A DNA stretch of 64,000 bases from Lumbricus terrestris (taxonomy: Eukaryota > Annelida > Clitellata > Crassiclitellata > Lumbricidae): positions 63,003,752 to 63,067,751 of the forward strand of contig OX457038.1 of assembly GCA_949752735.1 (NCBI GenBank), given 5' to 3'. Below, in pieces: positions 25,801 through 37,800 of this stretch. The notes under the pieces were generated by a model that saw only the letters and a list, made by a program, of their open reading frames with translations, did no database searches and was not told the origin of the DNA. Numbering within the stretch: the first letter of the stretch is position 1; every line of letters begins with the position of its first letter. The position numbers and the translations under genes are program-made.

Positions 25801-28800
25801 TTTGATATTGTCATCCTTACAAAGCTCAATACTGTACACAAGCCTCAACAGAGCAATTCTATTGCAGTGCAATTGTGTGTGAAGAACATGTTCAAGCGAC
25901 ATACGCAGGAGCTGCCTCGGACGACGATCGAACCAACACTCTCCGACCAAGCGCTCTAACCACTCGGCCACCGACCCTCACAGCGACAAACTTGTATCAT
26001 TATTTGACTGAATGATGCGACAGACCCCTCCCCGCCCACGAGAATTACCAATTCTGATGCTGTAGCGCGCTTTATTTTGTCATGAACATGCATTTTAAAA
26101 CACAACATTAGATTATTTCTTCGATACAGGTAATTCTTTCTTCTCCATAACATTCAAATGCTGTGGCAAAGTTGTTGTAAATTCTGTTATAATATTTCTA
26201 TTGGTATTATCTAAAAATTCGCGAACTGGCATTTTTTACTTAGCAAATATGTAGATATATAATCAGACGATGTAATGCAGCACAAATGCTATAGCATAAC
26301 TATAAATTATAGCTTGTCTTGGCAACTTTGGAAATGCACGATCTGATTGTGATTATATAGTTTTAAATTGTGTTTGGTTGCGCATGGTTGGCATACACAG
26401 GAACTCTTTAAATATGTTCCACAACTTGCAACTTAACCAACAGTGTGAAAACTTATTATCACTTCCTATATGCACCTGACACAGACTCGCATTTCTTGAA
26501 ACTCATTCGTGATTGGTCCTAGTCAAAATTACTGCAAATGTACTAGCAATATCCAATGAGAACGCCCACACACTAGAAATTCATAGCGCACAACGCATCA
26601 TAGTGCATGCGCTATATCTGTCTGTCATGGGGTAAGGGTACGCACGCAGCCAATCAGAATCTTGCAAAGAGTGACACACAGCTAGCACGCTGTACAGCAG
26701 AAGTAAACATATACAAGTCTTCTATAGAGGTGGATGCAGCTTATTTTTACTCAATGAACAAGAATACTAAAGCTCGAGCGCTATGATCAGCAGCGATTTG
26801 ATAAATTTATATCTTCTATCTCTCTCCAAATCCTTTCCTAAGCTTCTTCTCTCAAAGTAAGATTCTTCTGCCTATATTCTTCTCAAACTAAGCTTCTTCT
26901 CTTCTTATAAGATCCTTCACCTAAGATTCTTCTCCCCAGCAGATTCTTCCACCATCAATTTCTTCTCAAACTAATATTCTTCTCTTCTTATAAGATCCTT
27001 CACCTAAGATTCTTCTCCCCAGCAGATTCTTCCACCATCAATTTCTTCTCAAACTAATATTCTTCTCTTCTTATAAGATCCTTCACCTAAGATTCTTCTC
27101 CCCAGCAGATTCTTCCACCATCAATTTCTTCTCAAACTAATATTCTTCTCTTCTTATAAGATCCTTCACCTAAGATTCTTCTCCCCAGCAGATTCTTCCA
27201 CCATCAATTTCTTCTCAAACTAATATTCTTCTCTTCTTATAAGATCCTTCACCTAAGATTCTTCTCCCCAGCAGATTCTTCCACCATCAATTTCTTCTCA
27301 ACCTAAACTTCTTCTCTTCTTATAAGATTCTTCTCATCAGATTCTTCTCTCAAACTAATATTCTTCTACATATATTCTTCTCAAACTAAGATTCTTCTAC
27401 CCATATTCTTCTCAAACTAAGATTCTTCTACCCTTATTCTTCTCAAACTAATATTCTTCTCATCAGATTCTTCTCTTCTCGCAGCAATTTCTTCTCACCA
27501 ACTCCTTCTCCCAGCAATTTCTTCTCACCAACCCCTTCTCCCAGCAATTTCTTCTCACCAACTCCTTCTCTTCTTATAAGATTCTTCTCACCAACTCCTT
27601 CTCCCAGCAATTTCTTCTCACCAACCCCTTCTCCCAGCAATTTCTTCTCACCAACTCCTTCTCTTCTTATAAGATTCTTCTCACCAACTCCTTCTCCCAG
27701 CAATTTCTTCTCACCAACCCCTTCTCCCAGCAATTTCTTCTCACCAACTCCTTCTCTTCTTATAAGATTCTTCTCACCAACTCCTTCTCCCAGCAATTTC
27801 TTCTCACCAACTCCTTCTCTTCTTATAAGATTCTTCTCACCAGCGCCTTCTCCCTCGCATTCTCTCCTATGATTCATCACAATCATCAGCATTACTTCCC
27901 CCTCCCAAGCTCTCTCATAACCATCATCGGCATTACTTTCGTGTCAAGTGCCAATATAGCAACGCTTTTGCTTCTCTACGCAAGGCTCTATCTCTCGCCA
28001 TCTACTTCTATCGAGCTCTGTAGCAATCAGACGAGCGATATAATAATAATAATTATCGGCCTGTAAAAATCATGTATTCTCATCTGCTCACACATGCGAT
28101 GTCTTACTTTTTACTTAAACGACAAATGTGTAGATTTGAGCAAACATAGCATTTGTATGAAGAAGAATAATATTGAGTATGGCCGCTAAAGCTTGCTACA
28201 ACATATTCAAAGCCTATGAGATATAATGCCATATTTTTGTCAATTTAAAACTCTTTGAAATTTTACACTAAATAATACCAGGCGCAGATTTGATATTCAG
28301 ACTGCAGTGCACCCAACGACGTCGCTTTGAGCGGCTGTCAAAGAGAGTATGCCCTGAGAAGCGGGACCTTTCAAGGAAGTAAATAATTTTCCCTGAAATT
28401 CGCCAGCCTCTGGCTGGTCATAGATGTAAAAGGGGTTCAAGGATATGCTGTATAGCGACACTATAGATCGACTAAAATGAAGATAATTATGTCTTGTCCT
28501 AATAGAATAATCGTGATATGGTGCAGATATGCATAGACCAAGCAGATCAGTCTGATGGATATACGTTTGCAGAAGAGTGCCTGGAATTCATACGGACATT
28601 ATCCCATTGAACCTTCGCGGGCACTTCAAGCAGATAATTCTGCGCAGCTGCTACAAGATCTTAATGCTGTGAGACAGAATGGTCGACCGAGTCGTTTGAA
28701 GCTGCACTATTTACACTCAGCCGGTGAGCTCGAAATCCTTCACGCTCTGAGTATGAGGATATTGATAGTGATGGCATATTACAATGCCTGGCTTTAAGAA

Positions 28801-31800
28801 GAAATTTTCTTTGATTGTGATTCAAAGGGGGCCCAATTTTCAAAGCCATCGACCCACCCCCATTCATGCATAAATACTGGTGAGTATGCTTTAGAATAGT
28901 ATATGAAATTTTTCGTCGCACAGCATGTCTGACTCTGAAAATGTTGTGCTATGCGAAGCTGATACTACAGAAGACGCGGTTCATATTGAAACTGCGACGG
29001 CGAGTCACATGGCGGTGCCAGCTGCTCAATGGGCGATTATTGATGAAGAGAACGATTGCATGGAGTGCGACCAAGAAGTGCCAGCCAGTCAAAATGATGC
29101 AAATACAGAAGTGGCGTGTGCGTCAGCTGCGAGAGGTGTATGTGTAGTGTGTGGTTAGTGAAATAGCATTTCTTTTAAAATATTCATTAATTTTTAAATA
29201 GAGTAGTAAAAATGATGCGGCAAAATGTAATCGAATTATTGTAAAAAGATAGAATGAGAAAATTCATAAATCTATAACATACGATGTCGCGCTTCTACAT
29301 TATTTTAGCGCATATGGGAAATAGTTGATATACTGTGCATTTATTGTAACGCATGATAAAATCTTAAAATCAATTCATAAAGAAGATCTATATTCATATA
29401 AAATTTTGACTTACATTCTTTCTATAATGTTTATGTGACTGAGTCATACTGCCCATAACTTTTGGCTTGTCTTTATTGCATCTAGCAGAAATCTTTTCTC
29501 GGCCGACATCATCTGCAGATCCTAAATCATAATATGACTGATCCAAATAATTCATACTCTTCATTAGATTTGCAATAGTATATTTATTTCACGCTTTTTA
29601 TTTTTTTAATTTTTTTTATTTTATTTTTATTTTTTGTTAATACTTTTACAGATGAGGCAAGAGAAGTCATCGACTGACGTGCTGTGGAGTAGTGCGTGGA
29701 CCTGTGTGAACCATGATCCGGATGGCGTGCTTCTACGCAGCCTCTACTTCCCAGAGCATGCCTGGTCCTTCCTCCAAAATCCATTAACAAGTGTGGAAAT
29801 CCAGGCTATTCTGGCCGAGGACATAGCATCTTTGGACGATCTGTCGCTGAATATGCCGCCGCCTCCGCCGAATTCACCACAAGGCTGGGCTTCAGAGGAT
29901 GATTATATGGGTGATGACGAATGTAGCGATGGATCATTATATGTAAATGTTGGTGATGATGACCATATTTTTGATGCATCGCCATGAAGACATTGAAGAA
30001 ATATTATAATAAAAAAGTATAAAATATTATTTGTTTTCTATATTTGCAATAGTCAGAAGTGTGCACAAAATCTCTTCTACGAAAGTAATGCCAATGATGG
30101 TGATGAGAGAGCTGGGGAGGGTGAAGTAATGCTGATGATGGTGACGAATCATAGGAGAGAATGCGAGGGAGAAGGCGCTGGTGAGAAGAATATTATAAGA
30201 AGAGAAGGATTTGGTGAGAAGAAATTGCTGGGAGAAGGAGTTGGTGAGAAGAATATGCTGAGAAGAATATGGCATTATATCTCATAGGCTTTGAATATGT
30301 TGTAGCAAGCTTTAGCGGCCATACTCAATATTATTCTTCTTCATACAAATGCTATGTTTGCTCAAATCTACACATTTGTCGTTTAAGTAAAAAGTAAGAC
30401 ATCGCATGTGTGAGCAGATGAGAATACATGATTTTTACAGGCCGATAATTATTATTATTATATCGCTCGTCTGATTGCTACAGAGCTCGATAGAAGTAGA
30501 TGGTGCGAGATAGAGCCTTGCGTAGAGAAGCAAAAGCGTTGCTATATTGGCACTTGACACGAAAGTAATGCCGATGATGGTTATGAGAGAGCTTGGGAGG
30601 GGGAAGTAATGCTGATGATTGTGATGAATCATAGGAGAGAATGCGAGGGAGAAGGCGCTGGTGAGAAGAATCTTATAAGAAGAGAAGGAGTTGGTGAGAA
30701 GAAATTGCTGGGAGAAGGGGTTGGTGAGAAGAAATTGCTGGGAGAAGGAGTTGGTGAGAAGAAATTGCTGGGAGAAGGGGTTGGTGAGAAGAAATTGCTG
30801 GGAGAAGGGGTTGGTGAGAAGAAATTGCTGGGAGAAGGAGTTGGTGAGAAGAATCTTATAAGAAGAGAAGGAGTTGGTGAGAAGAAATTGCTGGGAGAAG
30901 GGGTTGGTGAGAAGAAATTGCTGGGAGAAGGGGTTGGTGAGAAGAAATTGCTGGGAGAAGGAGTTGGTGAGAAGAATCTTATAAGAAGAGAAGGAGTTGG
31001 TGAGAAGAAATTGCTGGGAGAAGGGGTTGGTGAGAAGAAATTGCTGGGAGAAGGAGTTGGTGAGAAGAAATTGCTGCGAGAAGAGAAGAATCTGATGAGA
31101 AGAATATTAGTTTGAGAAGAATAAGGGTAGAAGAATCTTAGTTTGAGAAGAATATGGGTAGAAGAATCTTAGTTTGAGAAGAATATATGTAGAAGAATAT
31201 TAGTTTGAGAGAAGAATCTGATGAGAAGAATCTTATAAGAAGAGAAGAAGTTTAGGTTGAGAAGAAATTGATGGTGGAAGAATCTGCTGGGGAGAAGAAT
31301 CTTAGGTGAAGGATCTTATAAGAAGAGAAGAATATTAGTTTGAGAAGAAATTGATGGTGGAAGAATCTGCTGGGGAGAAGAATCTTAGGTGAAGGATCTT
31401 ATAAGAAGAGAAGAATATTAGTTTGAGAAGAAATTGATGGTGGAAGAATCTGCTGGGGAGAAGAATCTTAGGTGAAGGATCTTATAAGAAGAGAAGAATA
31501 TTAGTTTGAGAAGAAATTGATGGTGGAAGAATCTGCTGGGGAGAAGAATCTTAGGTGAAGGATCTTATAAGAAGAGAAGAATATTAGTTTGAGAAGAAAT
31601 TGATGGTGGAAGAATCTGCTGGGGAGAAGAATCTTAGGTGAAGGATCTTATAAGAAGAGAAGAATATTAGTTTGAGAAGAAATTGATGGTGGAAGAATCT
31701 GCTGGGGAGAAGAATCTTAGGTGAAGGATCTTATAAGAAGAGAAGAAGCTTAGTTTGAGAAGAATATAGGCAGAAGAATCTTACTTTGAGAGAAGAAGCT

Positions 31801-34800
31801 TAGGAAAGGATTTGGAGAGAGATAGAAGATATAAATTTATCAAATCGCTGCTGATCATAGCGCTCGAGCTTTAGTATTCTTGTTCATTGAGTAAAAATAA
31901 GCTGCATCCACCTCTATAGAAGACTTGTATATGTTTACTTCTGCTGTACAGCGTGCTAGCTGTGTGTCACTCTTTGCAAGATTCTGATTGGCTGCGTGCG
32001 TACCCTTACCCCATGACAGACAGATATAGCGCATGCACTATGATGCGTTGTGCGCTATGAATTTCTAGTGTGTGGGCGTTCTCATTGGATATTGCTAGTA
32101 CATTTGCAGTAATTTTGACTAGGACCAATCACGAATGAGTTTCAAGAAATGCGAGTCTGTGTCAGGTGCATATAGGAAGTGATAATAAGTTTTCACACTG
32201 TTGGTTAAGTTGCAAGTTGTGGAACATATTTAAAGAGTTCCTGTGTATGCCAACCATGCGCAACCAAACACAATTTAAAACTATATAATCACAATCAGAT
32301 CGTGCATTTCCAAAGTTGCCAAGACAAGCTATAATTTATAGTTATGCTATAGCATTTGTGCTGCATTACATCGTCTGATTATATATCTACATATTTGCTA
32401 AGTAAAAAATGCCAGTTCGCGAATTTTTAGATAATACCAATAGAAATATTATAACAGAATTTACAACAACTTTGCCACAGCATTTGAATGTTATGGAGAA
32501 GAAAGAATTACCTGTATCGAAGAAATAATCTAATGTTGTGTTTTAAAATGCATGTTCATGACAAAATAAAGCGCGCTACAGCATCAGAATTGGTAATTCT
32601 CGTGGGCGGGGAGGGGTCTGTCGCATCATTCAGTCAAATAATGATACAAGTTTGTCGCTGTGAGGGTCGGTGGCCGAGTGGTTAGAGCGCTTGGTCGGAG
32701 AGTGTTGGTTCGATCGTCGTCCGAGGCAGCTCCTGCGTATGTCGCTTGAACATGTTCTTCACACACAATTGCACTGCAATAGAATTGCTCTGTTGAGGCT
32801 TGTGTACAGTATTGAGCTTTGTAAGGATGACAATATCAAATTTCAGTTGTAATGTGTTGTATTGTATAGTTCAACAGCTGAAGAGGAAGGAGGCTGGCAA
32901 TGGGCGCAAGAGAGTGAGGTTATGCGTGTGTCACTGTTTGTTTGTCACTCTAGCGAACGAATATTATAATGTTGGGATTCTAAATGTATAACCATATACC
33001 ACCTTGGTCGTCTAAGTAAGCCTGCTTGTCTGTGTGAATATGTGCGTTGCGCATGTCGATTCATAAAACACGGGCTGCTGCAGCCGATGGTGATAATCAG
33101 CTGACGAAGCATGGGTGGGGTTGGGGGTGGGGGTCTCCCATATGAGCCAAGTTTGTCGATTCATAAAACACTGGGCCCTCCACCCATTTGTGGGTCTTGC
33201 CTGTAGCACGCGCTGATGATGTCAGCCAATTAACGATGAGTCATACAAACGTTGGTGTTCCAACTTTCGGTCTTTGATGTTTCAACTCCGGACCCTTTGT
33301 TGTTTCAACTCCGAACCCTTTGATGTTTCAACTCCGGACCCTTTGATGTTTTTAGTCTGTCATACATTTACTACTTACATATATATATATATGTGGTGCA
33401 CTTATTCATAATGAAAATGGTGTTGGGCTGCAAAAAGCCCAAGGTTCGTGAAATTACGTATGAGTGATATTGATAATGATAACGGCAGATCACAATGTAT
33501 TTTTATGATATCTTATAACCCTGTGGGGGGACCTCTAAATGTCCTTTAAAAAATTTGAAATTTTTTCCCTAAAGTTATTTTCCACCAATGATACTTTTTG
33601 GCTGGAGAGACTTAGCCTTTTCAAAAATTACCTCAAATTGGGACACCCTAGTGTGCAGTGTAAGAATTGTGGAAAAATAACTGGGGGGGTTGGACCATTA
33701 TCCATTTGAAATTTGAGTGTGAAAAACAGATTTTACTATGGGGCTCTAAGAAAGACTGGGGGGGTTGAAACCCCCAACCCCTCCGGCAATTCTCACCCTG
33801 TGTGTGTGTGTGTGTGTGTGCGTGTGCTTGTGTGTTTATAGTATATTTATGGATATGCCCGTGACCTCGATATATGTATGCGCATGTACATGTTCATATA
33901 ATGCACAATGTCTGCAATGCTCTGCATGTGTATAAACTATATAATATCTGTGTATTGGCCTACATACAACTGTACACAGGGGCTTCTATCCCTATACATG
34001 CCGGGCGCAGCTTGCGCCCAGTGAAAAACAGGGGGGGAAAACGGAATTTTTTCCCCAATTTTTATTAGCAATGTAAACCTACAGCGTTCTGTTTGTTGTA
34101 TATTGGATTAAACGAATATACAATACAGTTACACTTTTTGCGTGTTACAACGAGGGGCTTCTATTCCTATATATGGCGGGCGCAGCTTGCACCCAGTGAA
34201 ATCCCGGGGAATCAGAAAAGAGCCAAAACTCGTCTGTAGGGGGGGGGGGGGGGGAACCGGCCATGGAGGACAGTGTTCAATCTATAGACATCTGTAGGGA
34301 AGTTCTCCAGAAATTACTTCCCCACAGAAAATGTTGGCAGAATGGTAATAATTTTTAGCCTAGGGGCCTACTATCTAGGCCTACTTTTTGCATAACATGA
34401 ACTGCTATAATATTTACGATTAGGCCTATGTGATTATGATAATATTATTTGCTATTTTAATAAATGACACAATCATAATTAAAATAATGAATATAATTTA
34501 ATATTAATTATATAGGTCTACGTATACAACTAGGCTACCACTTTTGTACAACTAAAATTGCTTCTCTCCAGTGTTATATTTCAAATTTCAGACTCAAATT
34601 TCAAAATGTTGTGTTCCTTGAACTCTTAGTAAAACAGCATGATTATTACGAAGGCCTATATATTGTATTTTCATTCTATTGCATTGTACTCTATCCATAA
34701 ATTTATGTAACGCCTCTCGCAGTGCACACTGATCAGAGTCGCTAAACACAATGCATGGCATTGGCTACCCAATTTTGGCAGTTTGGTAGTTCCTGCCATG

Positions 34801-37800
34801 GTTTGTGTACCATTTGTAACAATTTCTGCTAACTGTATCTTGGTCAGCAATTCACGACCGTCTTGGGCAAAAGAGACAGGCATTAATTAAACTGAATGAA
34901 TTGCAACAAATAGGCTACAAGCCGCTATAATTTTTATGGGCCTAAGTTTACTCTCGTCAGCAATTATTCATTATCGTTTAGTCCATCACCGTGCAGCAGA
35001 AACAGCTGAACTTGATAAATAAAGAAATTGTTGTAATTTCAAGTATATTTATCGAAATCTCAAGCCACTCTTTTATCAGCACTGCAGAAGTGTCAGAGTA
35101 ATTTTGTTAGGATGACATCGTAAGCAGCTATAGTACCATACAGGTCTAGGCCTACAATGTGGAAACTCCCAAACATGTGATTGTTAACTATAGGGCCATT
35201 TGTCAAGTCATAGACCACTCTTTTCAGCAATCCTCCACTGAAATAATAGGCTAGTAGTTGTAAAAATGACAGCCTAAAATGCTGAAATTGCAATGCGGAA
35301 ATTGAAACAATTCTTACGGGGAGGAGACCATCCCTCTCACAAACCGTCCCACATCTTCATTCACCAGAGGAATTGACTCGGTAACATATTATTGCCGAGA
35401 GGCAAGACTGACCCAGGAATAGGGGGGGGGGAAGAAGATGGATTGCGCCCGGCTGCTTAGGGGGGATAGAAGCCCCTGACTGTACATTATAAGCCAATGC
35501 ATGCAAGATGCTTGTCTTCTTGGCATCCATGCAACGCATCCAGGATAAAGTATACCACAGAGACTGCTGTTTGCTCAACACAAATACACGCGCACACACA
35601 CATGCACATACATATACACACACATGCACGTATCCCCCCAAATGAAGAAAAGTCGAAAAAGTCACTTCCGCGTGTATTTATTCTTGCAAATTAATTTTCA
35701 TCTGCTTTGTTTTGAACAATGACACTAACAGGCATGTTTGTTCCTACAAGGTAATTTGTTTTGCTTTGATTTTAGAGCACTTAGAACATTTAAAACACTT
35801 AAGAACAGTCGGAATCACTAAATAAATTCGAGCTGCCTTTATCTGAACATTGCATAGGACACTTAAAACAATTAGAGTCACTATAAATTTGTATTAGGCT
35901 AGAGCATAAAATTTCCAATTATACGGATTTTTCAGAAAAGGGGATAGAATGGTTTATCCCCCCGGATTGTCTAGACCGGTTAATTCCATCCGGGGGGATA
36001 GATTCATCCCGCCGGATAGCTTTCAGGGGGATACTCTTTTTCGTGACACCTGGTCAAAATCCGGGAGGTCAGTCCGAGGAGACAGCGTGATGCTACGGTG
36101 GTTGTCGGTAATGGTGGTCTTTGGGTGGAGCCTGATTAGAATCTGGATAGGATAGATTGAATAGTTCGGTTTCAGGCATATCATATGCCACCAGACCAGC
36201 TACCCATGATGCTTTCAGGTCTATAATTTTATGACTTACAAATAAAACTTGCAATGATAAAAAAAGTAGAAAAACCTGTAGTGTGTGGCCTCTTGTGGGC
36301 AATGCATTAATCTAGGAAATTTAACTTTTTGTTTTCCTAATTAACTAAATTTCTGCTTTTAACCTTGTTGCAGAATTGAAAAAGGAAACTTCCATTTTTT
36401 TGGAGAGATGACAATTGATCTGTTCATTCATAAGATATGATTCTCATCCATATATAAACTGATATGTATACATATATATATCAAGAGATCAAGACCCAGT
36501 ATATATATATATATTATGTATAATTACCGTATACACACAAATTGACACAAGCCATCCGCAAGATGATCATGCTAATCATATACATGTATGTATCAAGTAT
36601 GCATGCATATGCCTATATATTATGCACGTATACAAACATATAGATATATATATGCATTATTTATGCATATACATTGCGCAATAAACACATAATTATTATA
36701 AATTATACATGGCTGGTGTGCGTTGGTGTTAGCTATGCATGACTTGTGTTCAGGTGTAATACCATCAGACTCCTCCGACTATTATGCACGGTCATCATTC
36801 ATCCGACCGTGTCCGTCTTTGTCAACACTCCGTGGGGGTCATTGGGGTCATGGCGCATGTGAAGGTCCTCCTCCCACACTTACCCCACCACTTCATTCCA
36901 CTCTCCAACCTCTCTTCTCCTCTCTCCTCTCTCCTCTCCCATGGTCCATATCCGTCTCTACATGTGGCTGGAGATGGAAGTGATCATCCGTCGCTTCGAT
37001 GGATAGATAGATGTTGTCGTCGTGACATGTTCTTTTTAAACGGTGGATGAGTAAGTGGGTGTGTGGTGCGTGGAGCGGTGTGGGTTTGTGGGTTTGTGAG
37101 TGGGGGGATACGTGGGTATTCTGTAGGTGAGTGGGTGGTTTTGAGTGGGTGGGTGGCTGAGAGGGCTAAATGAGTTGGTTAGTCGTTTGAGAAAGCCACA
37201 CATACAGATGGGTTGGTGGGTTGAAGCTTTGCTTTAAAGGAACTGAGGCTTTGATGATAAAAAAAGTCGTAGACAGAAGATGTGTAGGCGGGCATGCAGA
37301 CCTATAGAAAGACAGACCAACAAACAGATAGATAGACAGACAGACAGATAGACAGATGGAAAAAACACGAAAAGCCATACAGAGAGATCAAGACCCAACG
37401 CAAGACCTTGCTGTGCTGTTTGAACATCGTGGGGTGAAAAGACCAGCGGGGTTTATGGCCACTCTGCCATGCCCTCCCTCCCTCCCCTCACGTAATATCC
37501 ATAGATATTGGGTTCCGTAGATGTCGCGTCAGTCGTCGGTCGGGTGGGGGAGAGGCGCCCGATGGGGACAGAGGGTGGGGTGGCCCGGGTGGGGCTGAGA
37601 GGCGTCGATTAGCATGCTGGGATGTTCGGTTGATTGCACCTGAGATTCATTGGCTGGAATACGAAATGAGCGTCGTCCGAATTATTCGAGGGACCATCAC
37701 ACCCTTCCCCCACCCTTCCACTCACCCTTCCCTACCTTTCCCCACACTCACACTCATTCGGTCATTCCTATCCTCACCCCATACACACATACACACAGTC

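Larger units (their letters stand above)
25266..28235 (+). repeat. Left terminal inverted repeat of the foldback element
   Basis: Matches 30266-33375 on the opposite strand from the outermost agtag through atataatgccatatt, where identity stops abruptly. It carries fewer repeats of the 83-bp and 30/33-bp minisatellites than the right arm, which explains the ~140-bp length difference. Confidence 0.92.
25266..33375. mobile_element. 8.1-kb foldback transposon with ~3-kb inverted arms
   Basis: The left arm 25266-28235 and right arm 30266-33375 are near-identical inverted copies that begin agtagtaaatgtatgacag and enclose a 2.03-kb core. TACATA lies on both outer edges (25260-25265, 33376-33381), a candidate 6-bp target duplication, though in AT-rich DNA. 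Each arm holds, from outside in, 23-bp iterons, a tRNA-SINE, an 83-bp minisatellite and a 30/33-bp minisatellite. Arms differ in minisatellite copy number and at scattered bases. The core holds a two-exon gene. Long arms with internal tandem repeats are typical of foldback (TU, FB, Galileo) elements; a 6-bp duplication and 5'-AG ends are also reported for Polinton/Maverick elements. No transposase, integrase or polymerase is present, so it is presumably non-autonomous. Confidence 0.88.
23457..33650. mobile_element. Outer hAT-like inverted-repeat element, host of a nested foldback element
   Basis: The left end tagggtgtccc at 23457 and right end gggacaccctag-side at 33650 are inverted repeats that stay similar for about 90 bp (for example taggtctctccag and ctggagagactta). 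The identical 8-mer GTGTGCAG flanks both ends (23449-23456, 33651-33658). Removing the inner element leaves about 2.1 kb. The left interior (23600-25260) holds decayed reading frames, such as one around 24090-24230 ([18 protein letters not shown]) and a 95-aa ORF at 24577; I recognise no transposase in them. The 8-bp duplication suggests hAT; the superfamily is not proven. Confidence 0.85.

Noticed and set aside
26905..27310. Regularly spaced repeats resembling a CRISPR array
   Set aside because: The whole 83-bp period is repeated, with no unique spacers; eukaryotic minisatellite in a transposon arm.
27869..28066. 65-aa ORFs repeated in both foldback arms (also 25432, 25650, 25789, 25956 and mirrors)
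   Set aside because: Present twice because of the inverted arms; several overlap the SINE, none has a coding signature.
32670..32740. tRNA-like sequence (also at 6628, 8800, 14530, 25970)
   Set aside because: A and B boxes present but acceptor stems do not close and SINE bodies follow; tRNA-derived SINEs, not tRNA genes.
37500..37620. GC-rich patch as an extra receptor exon in intron 1
   Set aside because: No acceptor-ORF-donor combination in the required phase with a domain-like sequence.
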